A stretch of 46,815 nucleotides of DNA from Sphingomonas hengshuiensis. Lineage in GTDB: Bacteria; Pseudomonadota; Alphaproteobacteria; Sphingomonadales; Sphingomonadaceae. The position numbers and the translations under genes are program-made. The DNA is taken from assembly GCA_003240755.1 (NCBI GenBank), contig QFNF01000020.1:1-46815 (forward strand), given 5' to 3'. Positions within the stretch are counted from its first letter, which is position 1; each line of letters starts with the position of its first letter. Of the stretch, positions 26,657 through 39,154 are shown piece after piece. The notes under the pieces were generated by a model. That model did no database searches. It had not been told where the DNA came from and saw only the letters and a list, made by a program, of their open reading frames with translations.

Positions 26657-26863
26657 GGGGGCAGCGTAGCAGGATCGACGCCGGCGAACGTCCCTTTCCG
26701 TCGAGGAATGCCCGATAATCCGGAACGATGGCCGCATGGTACGGGATCGGGTGGAACATCGCGCCGGATCGGCCGCCGATACCGGGACCGAAGGATCGTG
26801 CTCAACGGTGCATCGCGCCGGGGCGGGGGTGGATTCCGACCGGGGCGCATGTCCCGCCAACGC

Positions 26864-26896
26864 AAAGGGAGCGGGATGGCCAGGCCATCCCGCTCC
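26864..26896 (-). terminator. Rho-independent terminator of rplY
   Basis: GGAGCGGGATGGCC (26868-26881) is perfectly complementary to GGCCATCCCGCTCC (26883-26896). On the minus strand this very stable hairpin is followed by CTTTG, beginning 27 nt after the L25 stop codon. Confidence 0.8.
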
Positions 26897-26923
26897 TCGC
26901 AAGCGTCGCACAGGCGGGGCGGA

Positions 26924-27589
26924 TCAGCCCTCGGCCTTGTCTCCGCCCTCGGCGTCCTCGGCTTCGGCCGACTGCGCTTCGGCGACTTCGGCGTCGAGCG
27001 CTTCGTCGGCAGCGGTCGGGACCGTCGGCGGGACGATGGTCGCGATGGTGAAGTCGCGGTCTTCGACGGCCGGTTCGGCGCCGTTCGGCAGGGTCACGTC
27101 CGAGATGTGGATCGAATCGCCGACTTCACGGCCGGTCAGGTCGATCGCGATCTCGGTCGGGATGTTCGACGCTTCGACGACCAGTTCGATTTCGTGGCGA
27201 ACGACGTTCAGCACGCCGCCGGCACGCTTGATGCCGGGCGCGTCGTCTTCGTTGGTGAACACCACCGGCACGGCGACGGTCACGGTCGCGTCCTTTGCGA
27301 TGCGCAGGAAGTCGACATGGATCGGCTGGTCGGTGACGACGTCGAACGCAACATCCTTCGCCAGCGTACGCACCTGCTTGCCACCGACATCGACCATGAT
27401 GACCGAGTTCATGAAGTGGCCGGTCATGAGCTGCTTCATCAGCTCGCGCGCGTTCAGGTGGATGCCTTCCGGATCCTGCTTGTTGCCATAGATCACGGCG
27501 GGGACGCGGCCATCGCGACGCAGGGCACGGGAGGCTCCCTTGCCTACCCGATCGCGCGTCTCGGCCGACAGGTGCAGCGTGTCGCTCAT
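26924..27589 (-). CDS. rplY: 50S ribosomal protein L25 (general stress protein Ctc type)
   Basis: The protein is 221 residues from the ATG at 27589; an adjacent ATG at 27592 is one codon longer, and AGGA is better spaced for 27589. The N-terminal 5S-rRNA-binding L25 domain contains [23 protein letters not shown]5/CTC beta-domain follows, with HVDFLRI and [23 protein letters not shown] long acidic Glu/Ala tail closes it ([20 protein letters not shown]). It binds 5S rRNA in the large subunit. The peptidyl-tRNA hydrolase gene that often follows rplY in related genomes is not adjacent here. Confidence 0.96.
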   Translation of the reverse strand: MSDTLHLSAETRDRVGKGASRALRRDGRVPAVIYGNKQDPEGIHLNARELMKQLMTGHFMNSVIMVDVGGKQVRTLAKDVAFDVVTDQPIHVDFLRIAKDATVTVAVPVVFTNEDDAPGIKRAGGVLNVVRHEIELVVEASNIPTEIAIDLTGREVGDSIHISDVTLPNGAEPAVEDRDFTIATIVPPTVPTAADEALDAEVAEAQSAEAEDAEGGDKAEG

Positions 27590-27740
27590 CATGTCTTCCT
27601 TGAATGCTTGGTTTACAGGTCTTGCGCGGCCGGGCCTCCAGGGATGACCCCGGCACGAACAAGCGCGGGCGCATAGGGGAGTTCGGGGGGAAAGGCAAGG
27701 TTGCTGCGCCCCGTTTCCCTCCTCCGCCCCCGTTTGCGTC

Positions 27741-27838
27741 GAGCGGAGCTTCGAGCCTGTCGAGAACCGCAGTCGAGAAGGAAGTGCCCCGGACAGGGAG
27801 TTCTCGACGGACGCTTCTCGACAGGCTCGAAGCTGCTC
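27741..27838. repeat. REP-like palindromic element (sphingomonad type)
   Basis: AGCTTCGAGCCTGTCGAGAA (27747-27766) is the exact reverse complement of 27815-27834. Nested inside is a second pair, GTCGAGAA (27772-27779) and TTCTCGAC (27801-27808). Together they form a two-tier stem between the rplY leader and the TraB-like gene's 3' end. Such TTCGAGCCTGTCGAGAA units are common intergenic repeats in sphingomonads. The minus-strand TraB gene ends just beyond it, so it may also serve as the boundary hairpin between rplY and TraB transcripts. Confidence 0.8.
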
Positions 27839-27869
27839 GAACCGAACGGCGTGGGTTGGAGTATGGGGT

Positions 27870-28739
27870 CTACCGCACCCGCGTCACCGTTACCCCCAGC
27901 GCCTGCAATCGCGCCTGCACGCTGCCCGGTCCGGTCAGATGCCCGGCACCGACCGCGACGAAGCGCGTGCCCGGCTGGCGCATCCACGTCCCGATCGTTC
28001 GTGCCCATGCCGCATTGCGCCGGTCGAGCAGCGCGGTGCGGACCGCCGGACCGGCTTCGTCCATGTCGGTCGCCAGCAACCGGTCGAGCGCGGCGACGTC
28101 GCCCCGGCCCCACGTCGCGACGATGCGCTCCATCGCCGGCACCGGATCGGGATCGTCGAGGACGCGCTCTAGCATCGCGCGCTGTGCCGGTTGCGGCAGG
28201 GCGGCGAAGATGCCGAGTTGCTGGTCGAGCGTTTCGAGCGGTTCGATCGTGGTACCATTGCGAACGGCAAGCCGTGCCAGCAGCGTTTCGGGGGCGGGCT
28301 GCGCGCTGTAGCCGGCGCGGGCGAGCGGCTGCGCGGCAAGGGTGGTGGCGGCGAACCACGGGTCGGTCGCATCGAACGCCTGCGCCGGAAAGCCCAGTTC
28401 ATGCGCGCGCCTGCGCAGGCGGCGGTCGAGGTCGGGTGCCAGCGGTGCCGGGCGGACCGGCGCGACTTTCACCAGCGCCTGCACCATCGCATCCGGCGTT
28501 GTCGGTGCGATTTCCAGGGTCAGCACGTCGCTGTCGGCAAAGGCGCGGGCGACCGGCCCGGTCAGCCATGGCGTACCGTCACGCAACTGATGCACCGTCC
28601 CGAACAGCCAGATCGTCGTGTCGGCATCGCGCGCCACCCACAGCGCGGGCGCGAGCGCCGCCGGGGCTGCGACCGGGCTGGCGAGCGACAGCCAGCACAG
28701 GGCGGCGAGGAACGGGGACAGGCGCGCGCGGACCGGCAT
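27870..28739 (-). CDS. TraB/GumN family protein
   Basis: The 289-residue protein has a signal peptide or anchor ([20 protein letters not shown]). The TraB/GumN pattern follows: [19 protein letters not shown] near residue 32, a central [14 protein letters not shown], and the C-terminal [20 protein letters not shown] followed by [14 protein letters not shown]. The GTVH and GAGHL motifs with conserved Glu (LTLEIAP) resemble the metalloprotease-like core proposed for TraB/TIKI proteins. Its substrate is unknown. It is divergent from glyQ across about 100 bases. Confidence 0.85.
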   Translation of the reverse strand: MPVRARLSPFLAALCWLSLASPVAAPAALAPALWVARDADTTIWLFGTVHQLRDGTPWLTGPVARAFADSDVLTLEIAPTTPDAMVQALVKVAPVRPAPLAPDLDRRLRRRAHELGFPAQAFDATDPWFAATTLAAQPLARAGYSAQPAPETLLARLAVRNGTTIEPLETLDQQLGIFAALPQPAQRAMLERVLDDPDPVPAMERIVATWGRGDVAALDRLLATDMDEAGPAVRTALLDRRNAAWARTIGTWMRQPGTRFVAVGAGHLTGPGSVQARLQALGVTVTRVR

Positions 28740-28837
28740 GCCGTGGGGCTTAGCGGAGCGGGCCGCCCGGCCACAACCTTGACCCGCTCTCCACCCTGGC
28801 GCTAGGCGCCAAGGCTCTTGCACCAATAGGCGAAACC

Positions 28838-29731
28838 ATGTCGGCCCCGCTCAGCTTCCAGAAGATGATCCTGACGCTCCACGATTACTGGAGCGATCGG
28901 GGCTGCGTCATCCTGCAACCCTATGACATGCGGATGGGGGCAGGGACGTTCCACCCGGCGACGACGCTGCGCGCGCTGGGACCGGAGCCATGGAACGCGG
29001 CGTTCGTGCAGCCGTCGCGCCGGCCGACCGACGGGCGCTATGGCGAGAACCCCAACCGGTTGCAGCATTATTACCAGTATCAGGTGATCCTGAAGCCGTC
29101 GCCGCCGGATCTGCAGGAACTGTATCTGGGGTCGCTGGCCGCGATCGGGATCGATTTCAACAGCCACGATATCCGCTTCGTCGAGGATGACTGGGAATCG
29201 CCGACGCTGGGGGCATGGGGGCTTGGCTGGGAAGTGTGGTGCGACGGGATGGAAGTCACCCAGTTCACCTATTTCCAGCAGATGGGCGGGTATGATTGCA
29301 AGCCGGTCGCGGGCGAGCTGACCTATGGGCTGGAGCGACTGGCGATGTATATCCAGGACAAGGACAGCGTGTACGACCTGGCGTTCAACGATGCCGGCGT
29401 CACCTATGGCGACGTGTTCCTCGAAAACGAGCGGCAGATGTCGAAATGGAATTTCGAGGTCGCCGATACCGACACGTTGTTCGACCTGTTCCGGAAAGCG
29501 GCGGCCGAGTGCGAGAATGCGCTGGCCCATGACGTGCCGATCGCGGCGTATGAACAGGCGATCGAGGCGAGCCATGTCTTCAACCTGCTCAACGCGCGCG
29601 GCGTGATCTCGGTCGCGGAGCGGCAGGCCTATATCGGGCGGGTGCGCGATCTGGCGAAGGCATCGTGCGCGAAGTTCATCGAGACGCAGACGCCCCAGTG
29701 GCAGGCGAAATATCCGGGGTGGGTGGCATGA
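28838..29731 (+). CDS. glyQ: Glycyl-tRNA synthetase alpha subunit
   Basis: The 297-residue class II synthetase catalytic subunit contains [20 protein letters not shown], the motif-2 region [20 protein letters not shown] and [15 protein letters not shown]. It forms glycyl-adenylate and transfers glycine to tRNA-Gly within an alpha2beta2 complex. Length and sequence are typical. The stop codon overlaps the glyS start (ATGA), giving stoichiometric coupling of the two subunits. Confidence 0.98.
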   Translation: MSAPLSFQKMILTLHDYWSDRGCVILQPYDMRMGAGTFHPATTLRALGPEPWNAAFVQPSRRPTDGRYGENPNRLQHYYQYQVILKPSPPDLQELYLGSLAAIGIDFNSHDIRFVEDDWESPTLGAWGLGWEVWCDGMEVTQFTYFQQMGGYDCKPVAGELTYGLERLAMYIQDKDSVYDLAFNDAGVTYGDVFLENERQMSKWNFEVADTDTLFDLFRKAAAECENALAHDVPIAAYEQAIEASHVFNLLNARGVISVAERQAYIGRVRDLAKASCAKFIETQTPQWQAKYPGWVA

Positions 29732-32052
29732 GCGTCCAGTTGGCTGGCGCGTCCGGCAAAGGCATCGACTTCCTGCTCGAACTGCGCAGCGAGGAAATTC
29801 CGGCGCGGATGCAGGCGAAGGCCCGCGAGGACCTGTCCAGACTGTTCGTCGGCGAACTGGCGAAGGCCGGCATCGCCGCCCCGCGCATCACCACCTATGC
29901 GACGCCGCGGCGGCTGGTGCTGATCGCGCATGACCTGCCGGAAGCGACCGAGGCGGTGCGCGAGGAAGTGAAGGGGCCGCGCGCATCCGCGCCGCCGCAG
30001 GCGCTGGAAGGCTTTCTGCGCAAGACCGGCCTGACGCGCGAGGCGCTGACCGAGCGCGACGGCGTGCTGTTCGCAGTGACCGAGGTGCCGGGGCGCGAGA
30101 CGGCACAGGTGCTCAGCGTGGCGATCCCGGCGATCGTGCGCGCGTTCCCGTGGCCCAAGTCGATGCGCTGGGGCACGGCGTCGCTGAGCCCCGAAAGTCC
30201 GCGCTGGGTACGGCCGTTGCAGGGGATCGTCGCGCTGTTCGGCAGCGAGGTCATCCGTTGCGAGGTCGCGGGCGTGACGAGCGGGGCGGTGACGCTGGGC
30301 CACCGTTTCCACCATGCCGGTCCGGTCACGATCGGCTCGGCGGGCGACTATGTCGGGAAGCTGCGCGAAGCACAGGTGATCGTCGATCAGGACGAACGCG
30401 CGGCGATCATCGCGGTGGGCGCCAAGATGGCGGCGCAGGGCGCGGGCCTCCGGCTGGTCGAGGATGAGGGGTTGCTGGCGGAGAATGCCGGCCTGACCGA
30501 ATGGCCGGTGCCGTTGATCGGGCGGTTCGACGAAGCGTTTCTCAGCGTGCCGCCGGAAGTCATTCAGCTAACCGCGCGGGTGAACCAGAAATATTTCGTG
30601 TGCCGCGACGGCGACGGCAAGCTGGCCAACGCATTTGTCTGTACCGCGAATATCGACGCGACCGATGGCGGCGATCGGATCGTCGCGGGCAATGCCAAGG
30701 TGCTGGCGGCGCGGCTGTCGGACGCGAAGTTCTTCTACGAGACCGATCTCAAGACGCGGCTGGAGGACCAGTTGCCCAGGCTCGACAAGATCGTGTTTCA
30801 CGAGAAGCTGGGCACCGTCGCCGACAAGGTGGAGCGGGTGGCGAAGCTCGCGCGCTGGCTGGTCGAGAGCGGCGTTGTCGAGGGTGCCGACCCGGCGCAC
30901 GCCGAACGCGCCGCGCGGCTCGCCAAGGCCGATCTGGTCACGGGGATGGTCGGCGAGTTCCCCGAATTGCAGGGGCTGATGGGCGGCTATTACGCCGCGG
31001 CGCAGGGCGAACCGGCGGACGTCGCCGCGGCGGTGCGCGATCATTACAAGCCGGTCGGGCAGGGGGACGACGTCCCGACCGCGCCGGTGACGGTGGCCGT
31101 GGCGCTGGCCGACAAGCTGGATACGCTGCGTGGCTTCTTCCTGATCGAGGAACTGCCGACCGGATCGAAGGATCCGTTCGCGCTGCGGCGTGCGGCCCTC
31201 GGGGTTATCCGTCTGGTCACTGCCAACGGACTGCGGGGCGAATTGGGGCGGTGGCTGACGCAGGCGGTCGATCTGCACCTCGAAACCGCGCTGCGGCGGA
31301 TGGGGCGGGAGGTGCCGTCGGAACCGCTATACCTGTCGGTGCAGGGCGACGACCGCCGGCTGATGGCGGGCGATGCCGAAGTGCTGCGCTTCCCCATCGA
31401 TCGAACCGCGCCCTTCTATGGCGGGGTCGGCGCGGCCGGGTTGCATCCGGCACCGCCGATCGACTTCTTCGCCGACCGCCTGAAAGTCCAGCAGCGCGAG
31501 GCGGGCGTTCGCCACGACCTGATCGATGCGGTGTTTGCGCTGGGCGGGGAGGACGACCTGGTCCGGCTGCTCGCCCGTGTCCACGCGCTGCAGGCCTTCG
31601 TCACGACCGAGGACGGGGCGAACCTGCTCGCCGGGTACAAGCGCGCGGCGAACATCCTGAAGAAGGAAGCGCCGGGCGCCAGCAGGCATATTGCGGAAAC
31701 CGGCGAGGAAGACCCGTTGTCGGAGGTCGAGGACCCCGAATTCGCGTCGATCGCCGCCGAATATGTGCGGACCGAGCGCGAGAAGCGCGACTATGCCCGC
31801 GAGCCGGCCGAGGCGGCGTTGGTAACGGCGCTCGACGCGGCCGAGCCCCGCGCTGCGGCGGCCGTGGAAGCGGAGGATTTCGCGGGCGCCATGGCGGCCC
31901 TCGCGTCGCTGCGGGCGCCGATCGACGCGTTCTTTACCGACGTCACCGTCAACGATGCCGACCCGCACAAGCGCGCCGCGCGCCTCGCGCTGCTGGCCCG
32001 GGTCCGCGACGCGGTGCACCGGGTTGCCGATTTCTCGAAAATTGAGGGCTGA
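29728..32052 (+). CDS. glyS: Glycyl-tRNA synthetase beta subunit
   Basis: The 774-residue subunit begins with the conserved [15 protein letters not shown] (residues 12-26) and contains [10 protein letters not shown], an HD-like region ([20 protein letters not shown]) and [20 protein letters not shown]-terminal anticodon-binding DALR-like domain with [12 protein letters not shown] closes the protein. It binds tRNA-Gly for the alpha subunit. It is longer than the 689-residue E. coli protein, as is usual in alphaproteobacteria. The ATG at 29728 overlaps the glyQ stop and is preferred over upstream in-frame starts inside glyQ. Confidence 0.98.
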   Translation: MSVQLAGASGKGIDFLLELRSEEIPARMQAKAREDLSRLFVGELAKAGIAAPRITTYATPRRLVLIAHDLPEATEAVREEVKGPRASAPPQALEGFLRKTGLTREALTERDGVLFAVTEVPGRETAQVLSVAIPAIVRAFPWPKSMRWGTASLSPESPRWVRPLQGIVALFGSEVIRCEVAGVTSGAVTLGHRFHHAGPVTIGSAGDYVGKLREAQVIVDQDERAAIIAVGAKMAAQGAGLRLVEDEGLLAENAGLTEWPVPLIGRFDEAFLSVPPEVIQLTARVNQKYFVCRDGDGKLANAFVCTANIDATDGGDRIVAGNAKVLAARLSDAKFFYETDLKTRLEDQLPRLDKIVFHEKLGTVADKVERVAKLARWLVESGVVEGADPAHAERAARLAKADLVTGMVGEFPELQGLMGGYYAAAQGEPADVAAAVRDHYKPVGQGDDVPTAPVTVAVALADKLDTLRGFFLIEELPTGSKDPFALRRAALGVIRLVTANGLRGELGRWLTQAVDLHLETALRRMGREVPSEPLYLSVQGDDRRLMAGDAEVLRFPIDRTAPFYGGVGAAGLHPAPPIDFFADRLKVQQREAGVRHDLIDAVFALGGEDDLVRLLARVHALQAFVTTEDGANLLAGYKRAANILKKEAPGASRHIAETGEEDPLSEVEDPEFASIAAEYVRTEREKRDYAREPAEAALVTALDAAEPRAAAAVEAEDFAGAMAALASLRAPIDAFFTDVTVNDADPHKRAARLALLARVRDAVHRVADFSKIEG

Positions 32053-32152
32053 CCTGTCGGTTTAACCCGTTTAACGGGGGCGTCAGGCCTTGGCCTTCGA
32101 ATCAGATACCCCGTCGCGGCACGGCCGCGTCGGAGAGCATGGGGACACGAGC

Positions 32153-34809
<2,657 letters not shown>

Positions 34810-34813
<4 letters not shown>

Positions 34814-35016
34814 GGATGACGATGGCGGGCGATGCGGCACGGGTGACGAAGGACGGATTCGACCGCATCGGTCCGTTCCACCCGGCATTTGTGTGGGGCG
34901 CGGTAATCGTGTTCGACCTCGTCATCCTGCTCGCCATCGTGCTGGCGATCACCAAGATCGGCGACAAGGTCGAGGACGTCGTGTTTCCGGGCGGTCAGGA
35001 GTGGGTAACGTTCTGA
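34810..35016 (+). CDS. Small single-span membrane protein coupled to ppdK
   Basis: The 68-residue protein has a polar N-terminus, one strong membrane helix (WGAVIVFDLVILLAIVLAITKIG) and a short polar tail ending GGQEWVTF. The ATG at 34810 overlaps the ppdK stop by ATGA; ATG codons at 34816 and 34822 could be used instead. I recognise no family. GC-rich codon choice and coupling support a real gene. It might anchor or modulate an inner-membrane partner, but no function can be assigned. Confidence 0.6.
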
Positions 35017-35054
35017 TACGCCACGCCGCCCGGGTGCTGGGCAGAAGGCGGGAT

Positions 35055-35164
35055 CGTTCGTCCTGAACAGCCGCTGCACTGGCCGAGGCGGCGGGTCGAA
35101 GGACTATCCCGGGTGCTTCGACACAGGCCCTTCGGCTGCGCCCAGTTCCTATGCGACACGAACG
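35055..35164. repeat. Degenerate REP-like repeat (CGTTCGT...ACGAACG)
   Basis: The outer arms CGTTCGT (35055-35061) and ACGAACG (35158-35164) enclose GTCGAAGGAC...GTGCTTCGACA. This resembles the common sphingomonad repeat in which CGTTCGTCCTGAGC and GTCGAAGGAC face GTGCTTCGACAGGC and CACGAACGG, here with insertions. It fills most of the 257-base gap between the small membrane protein and the convergent gene at 35274. Confidence 0.55.
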
Positions 35165-35273
35165 GTTCCGCCTGACGTCGCAATCTCCCGAGGCGCTCGT
35201 ATTGGCGATCACGCACCTTGCGGCAGCTCCTAAAGACGGACCTTGCGTGACGAATAAACGGTTGTCCGGCCCT

Positions 35274-35807
35274 TTACCCCCAGCGGCTGCGATGGTCGTC
35301 GTCATGGCCTTCGCGCAGCATCGACGCCTGTTCGCGCCAGCGTTCGCTGTCGATCGTGCCGGGGCGCAGACGGAGGTCATCCTCCAGCGCGCGTTCGTCG
35401 GCTTCGCTCAGGTTTTCGATCGCGCGATAGGTTTTGATGCCGCGCTGCCCCAGCGCGTGTTCGAGATCGGCGTCGATGCCGCGAATTCGCGACAGATTGT
35501 CGCGGCCCCAGCCGAAGAAGCCGCCACCGGCGCTGCTGCCCCCGGCCACCGTCGCCGTGGTCGCGGCAGTAGCGGTGGTGCGTTCGCTGGCCAGCCGGTC
35601 GCGTTCCGCCTCGACCTCGCGCAGGCGTTCGTCGCGCGCCTTCAGGTCGGTCGCGACTTCGGCGCGGTAGGCCTTGTGCGCCGCTTCCTCGTCGCGCAGG
35701 CGCTGTTTCCATTTCCTGCCGCCCGACGAAGATGCCAGGCCGAACAGCCAGCCGGCGAACAGCAGGAGGGCCAGGACTGCGAACTGGGTCGGCGTCTGGA
35801 ACAACAT
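35274..35807 (-). CDS. Membrane-anchored coiled-coil protein with HhH-like domain
   Basis: The 177-residue protein has an N-terminal membrane helix (FAVLALLLFAGWLFGLA) and a charged coiled-coil (about residues 35-77, Lys/Arg/Glu rich). A Thr/Ala/Gly linker follows. The C-terminal segment LSRIRGIDADLEHALGQRGI to ALEDDL fits the helix-hairpin-helix pattern of 'flap endonuclease-like' membrane proteins common in alphaproteobacteria. Function is unknown. The ATG at 35807 places the membrane helix at the start. It lies about 75 nt after tadC on the same strand but need not belong to the pilus operon. Confidence 0.7.
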   Translation of the reverse strand: MLFQTPTQFAVLALLLFAGWLFGLASSSGGRKWKQRLRDEEAAHKAYRAEVATDLKARDERLREVEAERDRLASERTTATAATTATVAGGSSAGGGFFGWGRDNLSRIRGIDADLEHALGQRGIKTYRAIENLSEADERALEDDLRLRPGTIDSERWREQASMLREGHDDDHRSRWG

Positions 35808-35883
35808 GGTCGGCGGGCCCCTTGCTTGGTTACGGGGCAATAACGGTCGGGGGCAGGCGGCGTTCCCGCCCGGCCCCCCGGGG

Positions 35884-36876
35884 TCACTTGCCGAACGCGT
35901 CGCTGATGCTGCACGCCGCCGGGCCGAGGATGACGACGAACAGCGTCGGCAGGATGAACAGGATCAGCGGCACGGTCATGATCGCGGGCAGGCGCGCAGC
36001 CTTTTCCTCGGCACGCATCATGCGTTCGTTGCGGAACTCGGCCGACAGGACGCGCAGCGCGCTGGCCAGGGGCGTGCCGTATTTCTCGGTCTGGATCATG
36101 GTCGTCACGACGCCCTTCACCGCGTCGAGATCGATGCGCATGGCGAGGTTTTCGAACGCCTGGCGCCGTTCGGTCAGGAAGCCCAGCTCGATCGCGGTCA
36201 GCGAGAATTCCTCGCCCAGTTCGGGATAGGCCCGGCCCAGTTCGCGCGCGACCCGGTTGAAGGCGGCGTCGACCGTCAGGCCCGCCTCCGCGCAGATCAC
36301 CAGCAGGTCGAGCGCATCGGGCAGGCCCTTGCGGATCGCGTCGGAGCGTTTGGTGATCTTGTTCTTGAGATAGAGGTCGGGCGCCTTGTAGCTGAGGATG
36401 AAGGTACCGGCGACGAGGCCATAGGCCTTCAGCGGCGACCAGTCGGCAAAGGTGTCGGTGCCGTACACGATGTAGAGCATCGGCAGGCCGAGCACGATCG
36501 GCAGCACCAGCCGCCCGAAGATGACCGCGACGGCCCAGTCCTTCGACCGGATCCCGGCCTGCATCAGCTTGAGCTGCGCGACCTTCAACTGCGAATCCTG
36601 CAGCACCTTCAGCGACGACAGCAATGCGCGGATGCGATCGGTCGCCTCGTTCTTCTGCACCAGCTTCGCGCGGCGCTTGCTGGTCGACGCGGTGATACCG
36701 GCCTTCAACTGTTCGCGTCGGTCGTTCAGCGCCTTGACCCGCCGCGTCATCGGATCGCGACTGGACGTGGCGATGTAGATGGCGAGCATGATCGACAGCG
36801 CGGCGATCGCCGACAGGATCGTCGCGACGTTGACGATATCGATGCCCAGCAGGGTCGGGTTGGGGGTGGCCATCAT
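35884..36876 (-). CDS. tadC: Tad pilus inner-membrane platform protein TadC
   Basis: The 330-residue T2SSF-domain protein has an N-terminal helix (ILSAIAALSIMLAIYIA), a cytoplasmic loop and two central helices. The GspF block KGLPDALDLLVICAEAGLTVDAAF and the C-terminal helix IMTVPLILFILPTLFVVIL follow. With TadB it forms the platform on which the assembly ATPase acts to extrude Flp pili. The ATG at 36876 overlaps the tadB stop by one base (the next ATG is at 36873). Confidence 0.93.
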   Translation of the reverse strand: MMATPNPTLLGIDIVNVATILSAIAALSIMLAIYIATSSRDPMTRRVKALNDRREQLKAGITASTSKRRAKLVQKNEATDRIRALLSSLKVLQDSQLKVAQLKLMQAGIRSKDWAVAVIFGRLVLPIVLGLPMLYIVYGTDTFADWSPLKAYGLVAGTFILSYKAPDLYLKNKITKRSDAIRKGLPDALDLLVICAEAGLTVDAAFNRVARELGRAYPELGEEFSLTAIELGFLTERRQAFENLAMRIDLDAVKGVVTTMIQTEKYGTPLASALRVLSAEFRNERMMRAEEKAARLPAIMTVPLILFILPTLFVVILGPAACSISDAFGK

Positions 36877-37853
36877 CAGATCTCGAAATTGACCATCTTG
36901 GCCATGATGAACGCGCCGACGCCCATCCACAGCATACCGCCCATGCCGGCGATCATCAGCCGCGGGTCGACGAAGAAGTTCTGCATATAGGTGTCGTTGA
37001 TCGTCCAGATCATGCCGAACACGATGAAGGGCAGCGAACCGACGATATAGGCCGACGCCTTGGATTCGGACGACATCGCCTTGATCTTCAGCTTCATCTG
37101 CATCCGCTTGCGCAGCACATCGGCCAGATTGGCGAGCGTTTCGGCAAGGTTGCCGCCGGTTTCGCGCTGGATGGCGATGGTGATGATGAAGAACTGGAAT
37201 TCGGGCGTGCCGAGCCGGTCGCCGGTTTCCTGCAACGCGGCATCGAGCGAACGGCCGATTTTCATCCGGTCGCTGACGAGGCGGAATTCCTCGCCCACCG
37301 GGCCGTCGACCTCCTGACCCACCACGCCCATCGTCTCGGTGATCGGCAACCCGGAGCGCAGACCGCGCACCAGCAGTTCGATCGCATCGGGGAATTTCGT
37401 CGTGAAGCGGTTGATCCGCTGCTTGATGAAGAAGCCGACCATGAAATGCGGCAGGCCCATGCCCAGCACCAGGCCGAGCAGCAGGGCGAGGATCAGCGGC
37501 AGCCCCTTGAACACCAGAAATGCGGTGACGACGACGATGATGCCGAGCGTCACCTTGCCATATTGGGCGAGGGTCCAGTTGCGGCCGGTCTTCTGCAGGC
37601 GGAGTTTGAGCTGTTCGACATTGGGCAGCAGCCGGGCGGCGGCGCGGTCGCCCCTGGTCGCGCCGCGGTTGCCGATGCGGCGCATCTGCGCTTCCATCGC
37701 CGTCGTGCTGGCGGCGGCGGCATGGCGTTCGCGCACCGCGAGCAGGCGGCGGTTGCGCGCGCGTTCGCCCGACGGCCCCGAAAAGGCGAGGACGACGAGG
37801 ACGAGCGTCATCGCCGCGCCGGTCGCCAGCAGCAGGATCGGCAGCACCTCCAT
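36876..37853 (-). CDS. tadB: Tad pilus inner-membrane platform protein TadB
   Basis: The 325-residue T2SSF-domain protein has an N-terminal helix (LPILLLATGAAMTLVLVVLAF) and a double helix near 115-155. The GspF block FTTKFPDAIELLVRGLRSGLPI and RETGGNLAETLANLADVLRKR follow, with two C-terminal helices. It partners TadC. The start at 37853 lies only 11 bases after the cpaE stop, exactly where cpaF/tadA normally sits. Confidence 0.93.
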   Translation of the reverse strand: MEVLPILLLATGAAMTLVLVVLAFSGPSGERARNRRLLAVRERHAAAASTTAMEAQMRRIGNRGATRGDRAAARLLPNVEQLKLRLQKTGRNWTLAQYGKVTLGIIVVVTAFLVFKGLPLILALLLGLVLGMGLPHFMVGFFIKQRINRFTTKFPDAIELLVRGLRSGLPITETMGVVGQEVDGPVGEEFRLVSDRMKIGRSLDAALQETGDRLGTPEFQFFIITIAIQRETGGNLAETLANLADVLRKRMQMKLKIKAMSSESKASAYIVGSLPFIVFGMIWTINDTYMQNFFVDPRLMIAGMGGMLWMGVGAFIMAKMVNFEI

Positions 37854-37864
37854 CGTCCGCCCGC

Positions 37865-39154
37865 CTACTTCTTTGCCCGGACGGGCAGGCGCGTGCGCAG
37901 CCCGGCGATCTTGCCGATCAGCGACGTGCCACCGTTCGCCTTGCCCTTGGCATCGGGGGCGGTGTCGGCATCGGCATTGTCGCCGAGCTGGCACAGCCGG
38001 CGGGCGATGTCGCTCAGCGGGGCGATGGTACGATTGCCCTTGCCGGCTTCGGCCAGCGGCTTGCCCAGCTTGGCCGCCTGTACCGCCAGCTTGCCGTCAC
38101 AGGCGATGACGAAGTCGAGCTTGCGTTCGATCGATCCTTCGAAATCCTTGCGGCTGATCTCGAGGTTCGCGGCGGGTTGCAGCTTGTTGGCGACCAGCAG
38201 CACGGTGACGTGCGACGCGTTCGACCGGAACCACGACAGCAGGCGGATGGTGTCGCGCGCCGCCGCCAGCGTCAGTTCGGTGACGATGACCGCGGTGCGA
38301 ACCTCCTCGATCAGGTGCGGATGGTTGACCAGCATGGTGCGCGGCAGGTCGACGATCGTGCATTCGAACGCCGCGCGCATTTCCTCCTGCAACTGGTAGA
38401 AGGCGCTGCCATCGGTCTGGATCGGGGCGTTGATCGGCGCTTCGGCCGACAGCACCGACAGCCGTTCGCCCGCGCGCACCATCGCCCGTTCGATGAACAG
38501 TCCGTCGATGCGGCTGGGATTCTCGATCGCATCGGTAAGCCCGCGGCCGGGTTCGAGGTCGAGCCCGAGCGCACCCGTGCCGAAATGGACGTCGAGGTCG
38601 AGCAGCGCGGTGCTGCGCCGTTCCTGTTCGCCCATCAGCCAGGCGAGCGAGGTGGCGATGGTGGATGCGCCCGCGCCGCCGCGCGTGCCGATGACGGCGA
38701 TCGCGCAATGCGGCCGCTCGACGCTGGCCTCGGCCACCTTCGGCGCGTTGAGCAGCGCCTGCGCCTGCGCGATCGATTCACGCACCATGTCGGGGTTGAG
38801 GGGTTTCAGCAGATAGTCGTGGATGCCACTGGACAACAGGTCGCGGTACAGGCGCACGTCGTTGACCTGACCGGTCGCGATCACGATCGTGCCGGGTTCG
38901 CAGACTTCGGCAAGGCCGTTGATGTCGTTGAGCGGATCGCCCGATTCGGACAGGTCGACGAACAGCACGTGCGGGCTGGCGGAAACGGACAGCGTCTGCA
39001 CCGCGTTGCGCAGGCCGCCCTTCATGATCTTTTCGACCGGCCAGCCATGGCCGGCGGCCACGCCACGCAGCGTCTCGGCGGAGTTTTCGTCGCAGACGAA
39101 CGCCACGAACGGATCGCGCTGCGCCGCGCGGGCGAGGTTGAACGGGGCGTTCAT
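37865..39154 (-). CDS. cpaE: Pilus localisation ATPase-like protein CpaE/TadZ
   Basis: The 429-residue protein has an N-terminal receiver-like domain (LFVDLSESGDP, then IHDYLLKPLNPDMVRESI), then a MinD/ParA-like domain starting VIGTRGGAGASTIATSLAW (residues 154-172) with LLDLDVHFGTGALGLDL. The deviant Walker loop reads RGGAGAST, so the catalytic lysines are replaced, as in other CpaE/TadZ proteins. It positions the pilus machinery at the pole. It overlaps the cpaD stop by one base (TAATG). The C-terminus ends in a basic tail. Confidence 0.93.
   Translation of the reverse strand: MNAPFNLARAAQRDPFVAFVCDENSAETLRGVAAGHGWPVEKIMKGGLRNAVQTLSVSASPHVLFVDLSESGDPLNDINGLAEVCEPGTIVIATGQVNDVRLYRDLLSSGIHDYLLKPLNPDMVRESIAQAQALLNAPKVAEASVERPHCAIAVIGTRGGAGASTIATSLAWLMGEQERRSTALLDLDVHFGTGALGLDLEPGRGLTDAIENPSRIDGLFIERAMVRAGERLSVLSAEAPINAPIQTDGSAFYQLQEEMRAAFECTIVDLPRTMLVNHPHLIEEVRTAVIVTELTLAAARDTIRLLSWFRSNASHVTVLLVANKLQPAANLEISRKDFEGSIERKLDFVIACDGKLAVQAAKLGKPLAEAGKGNRTIAPLSDIARRLCQLGDNADADTAPDAKGKANGGTSLIGKIAGLRTRLPVRAKK

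Noticed and set aside
26553..26759. Short minus-strand frame (68 codons) overlapping the kynA start with a protein-like beginning
   Set aside because: It overlaps kynA out of frame for half its length and shows no family or ribosome binding site.
32053..32152. CCCGTTTAACGGG palindrome after glyS considered as a terminator
   Set aside because: The loop would be a single base and no T-tract follows; ppdK starts soon after on the same strand.
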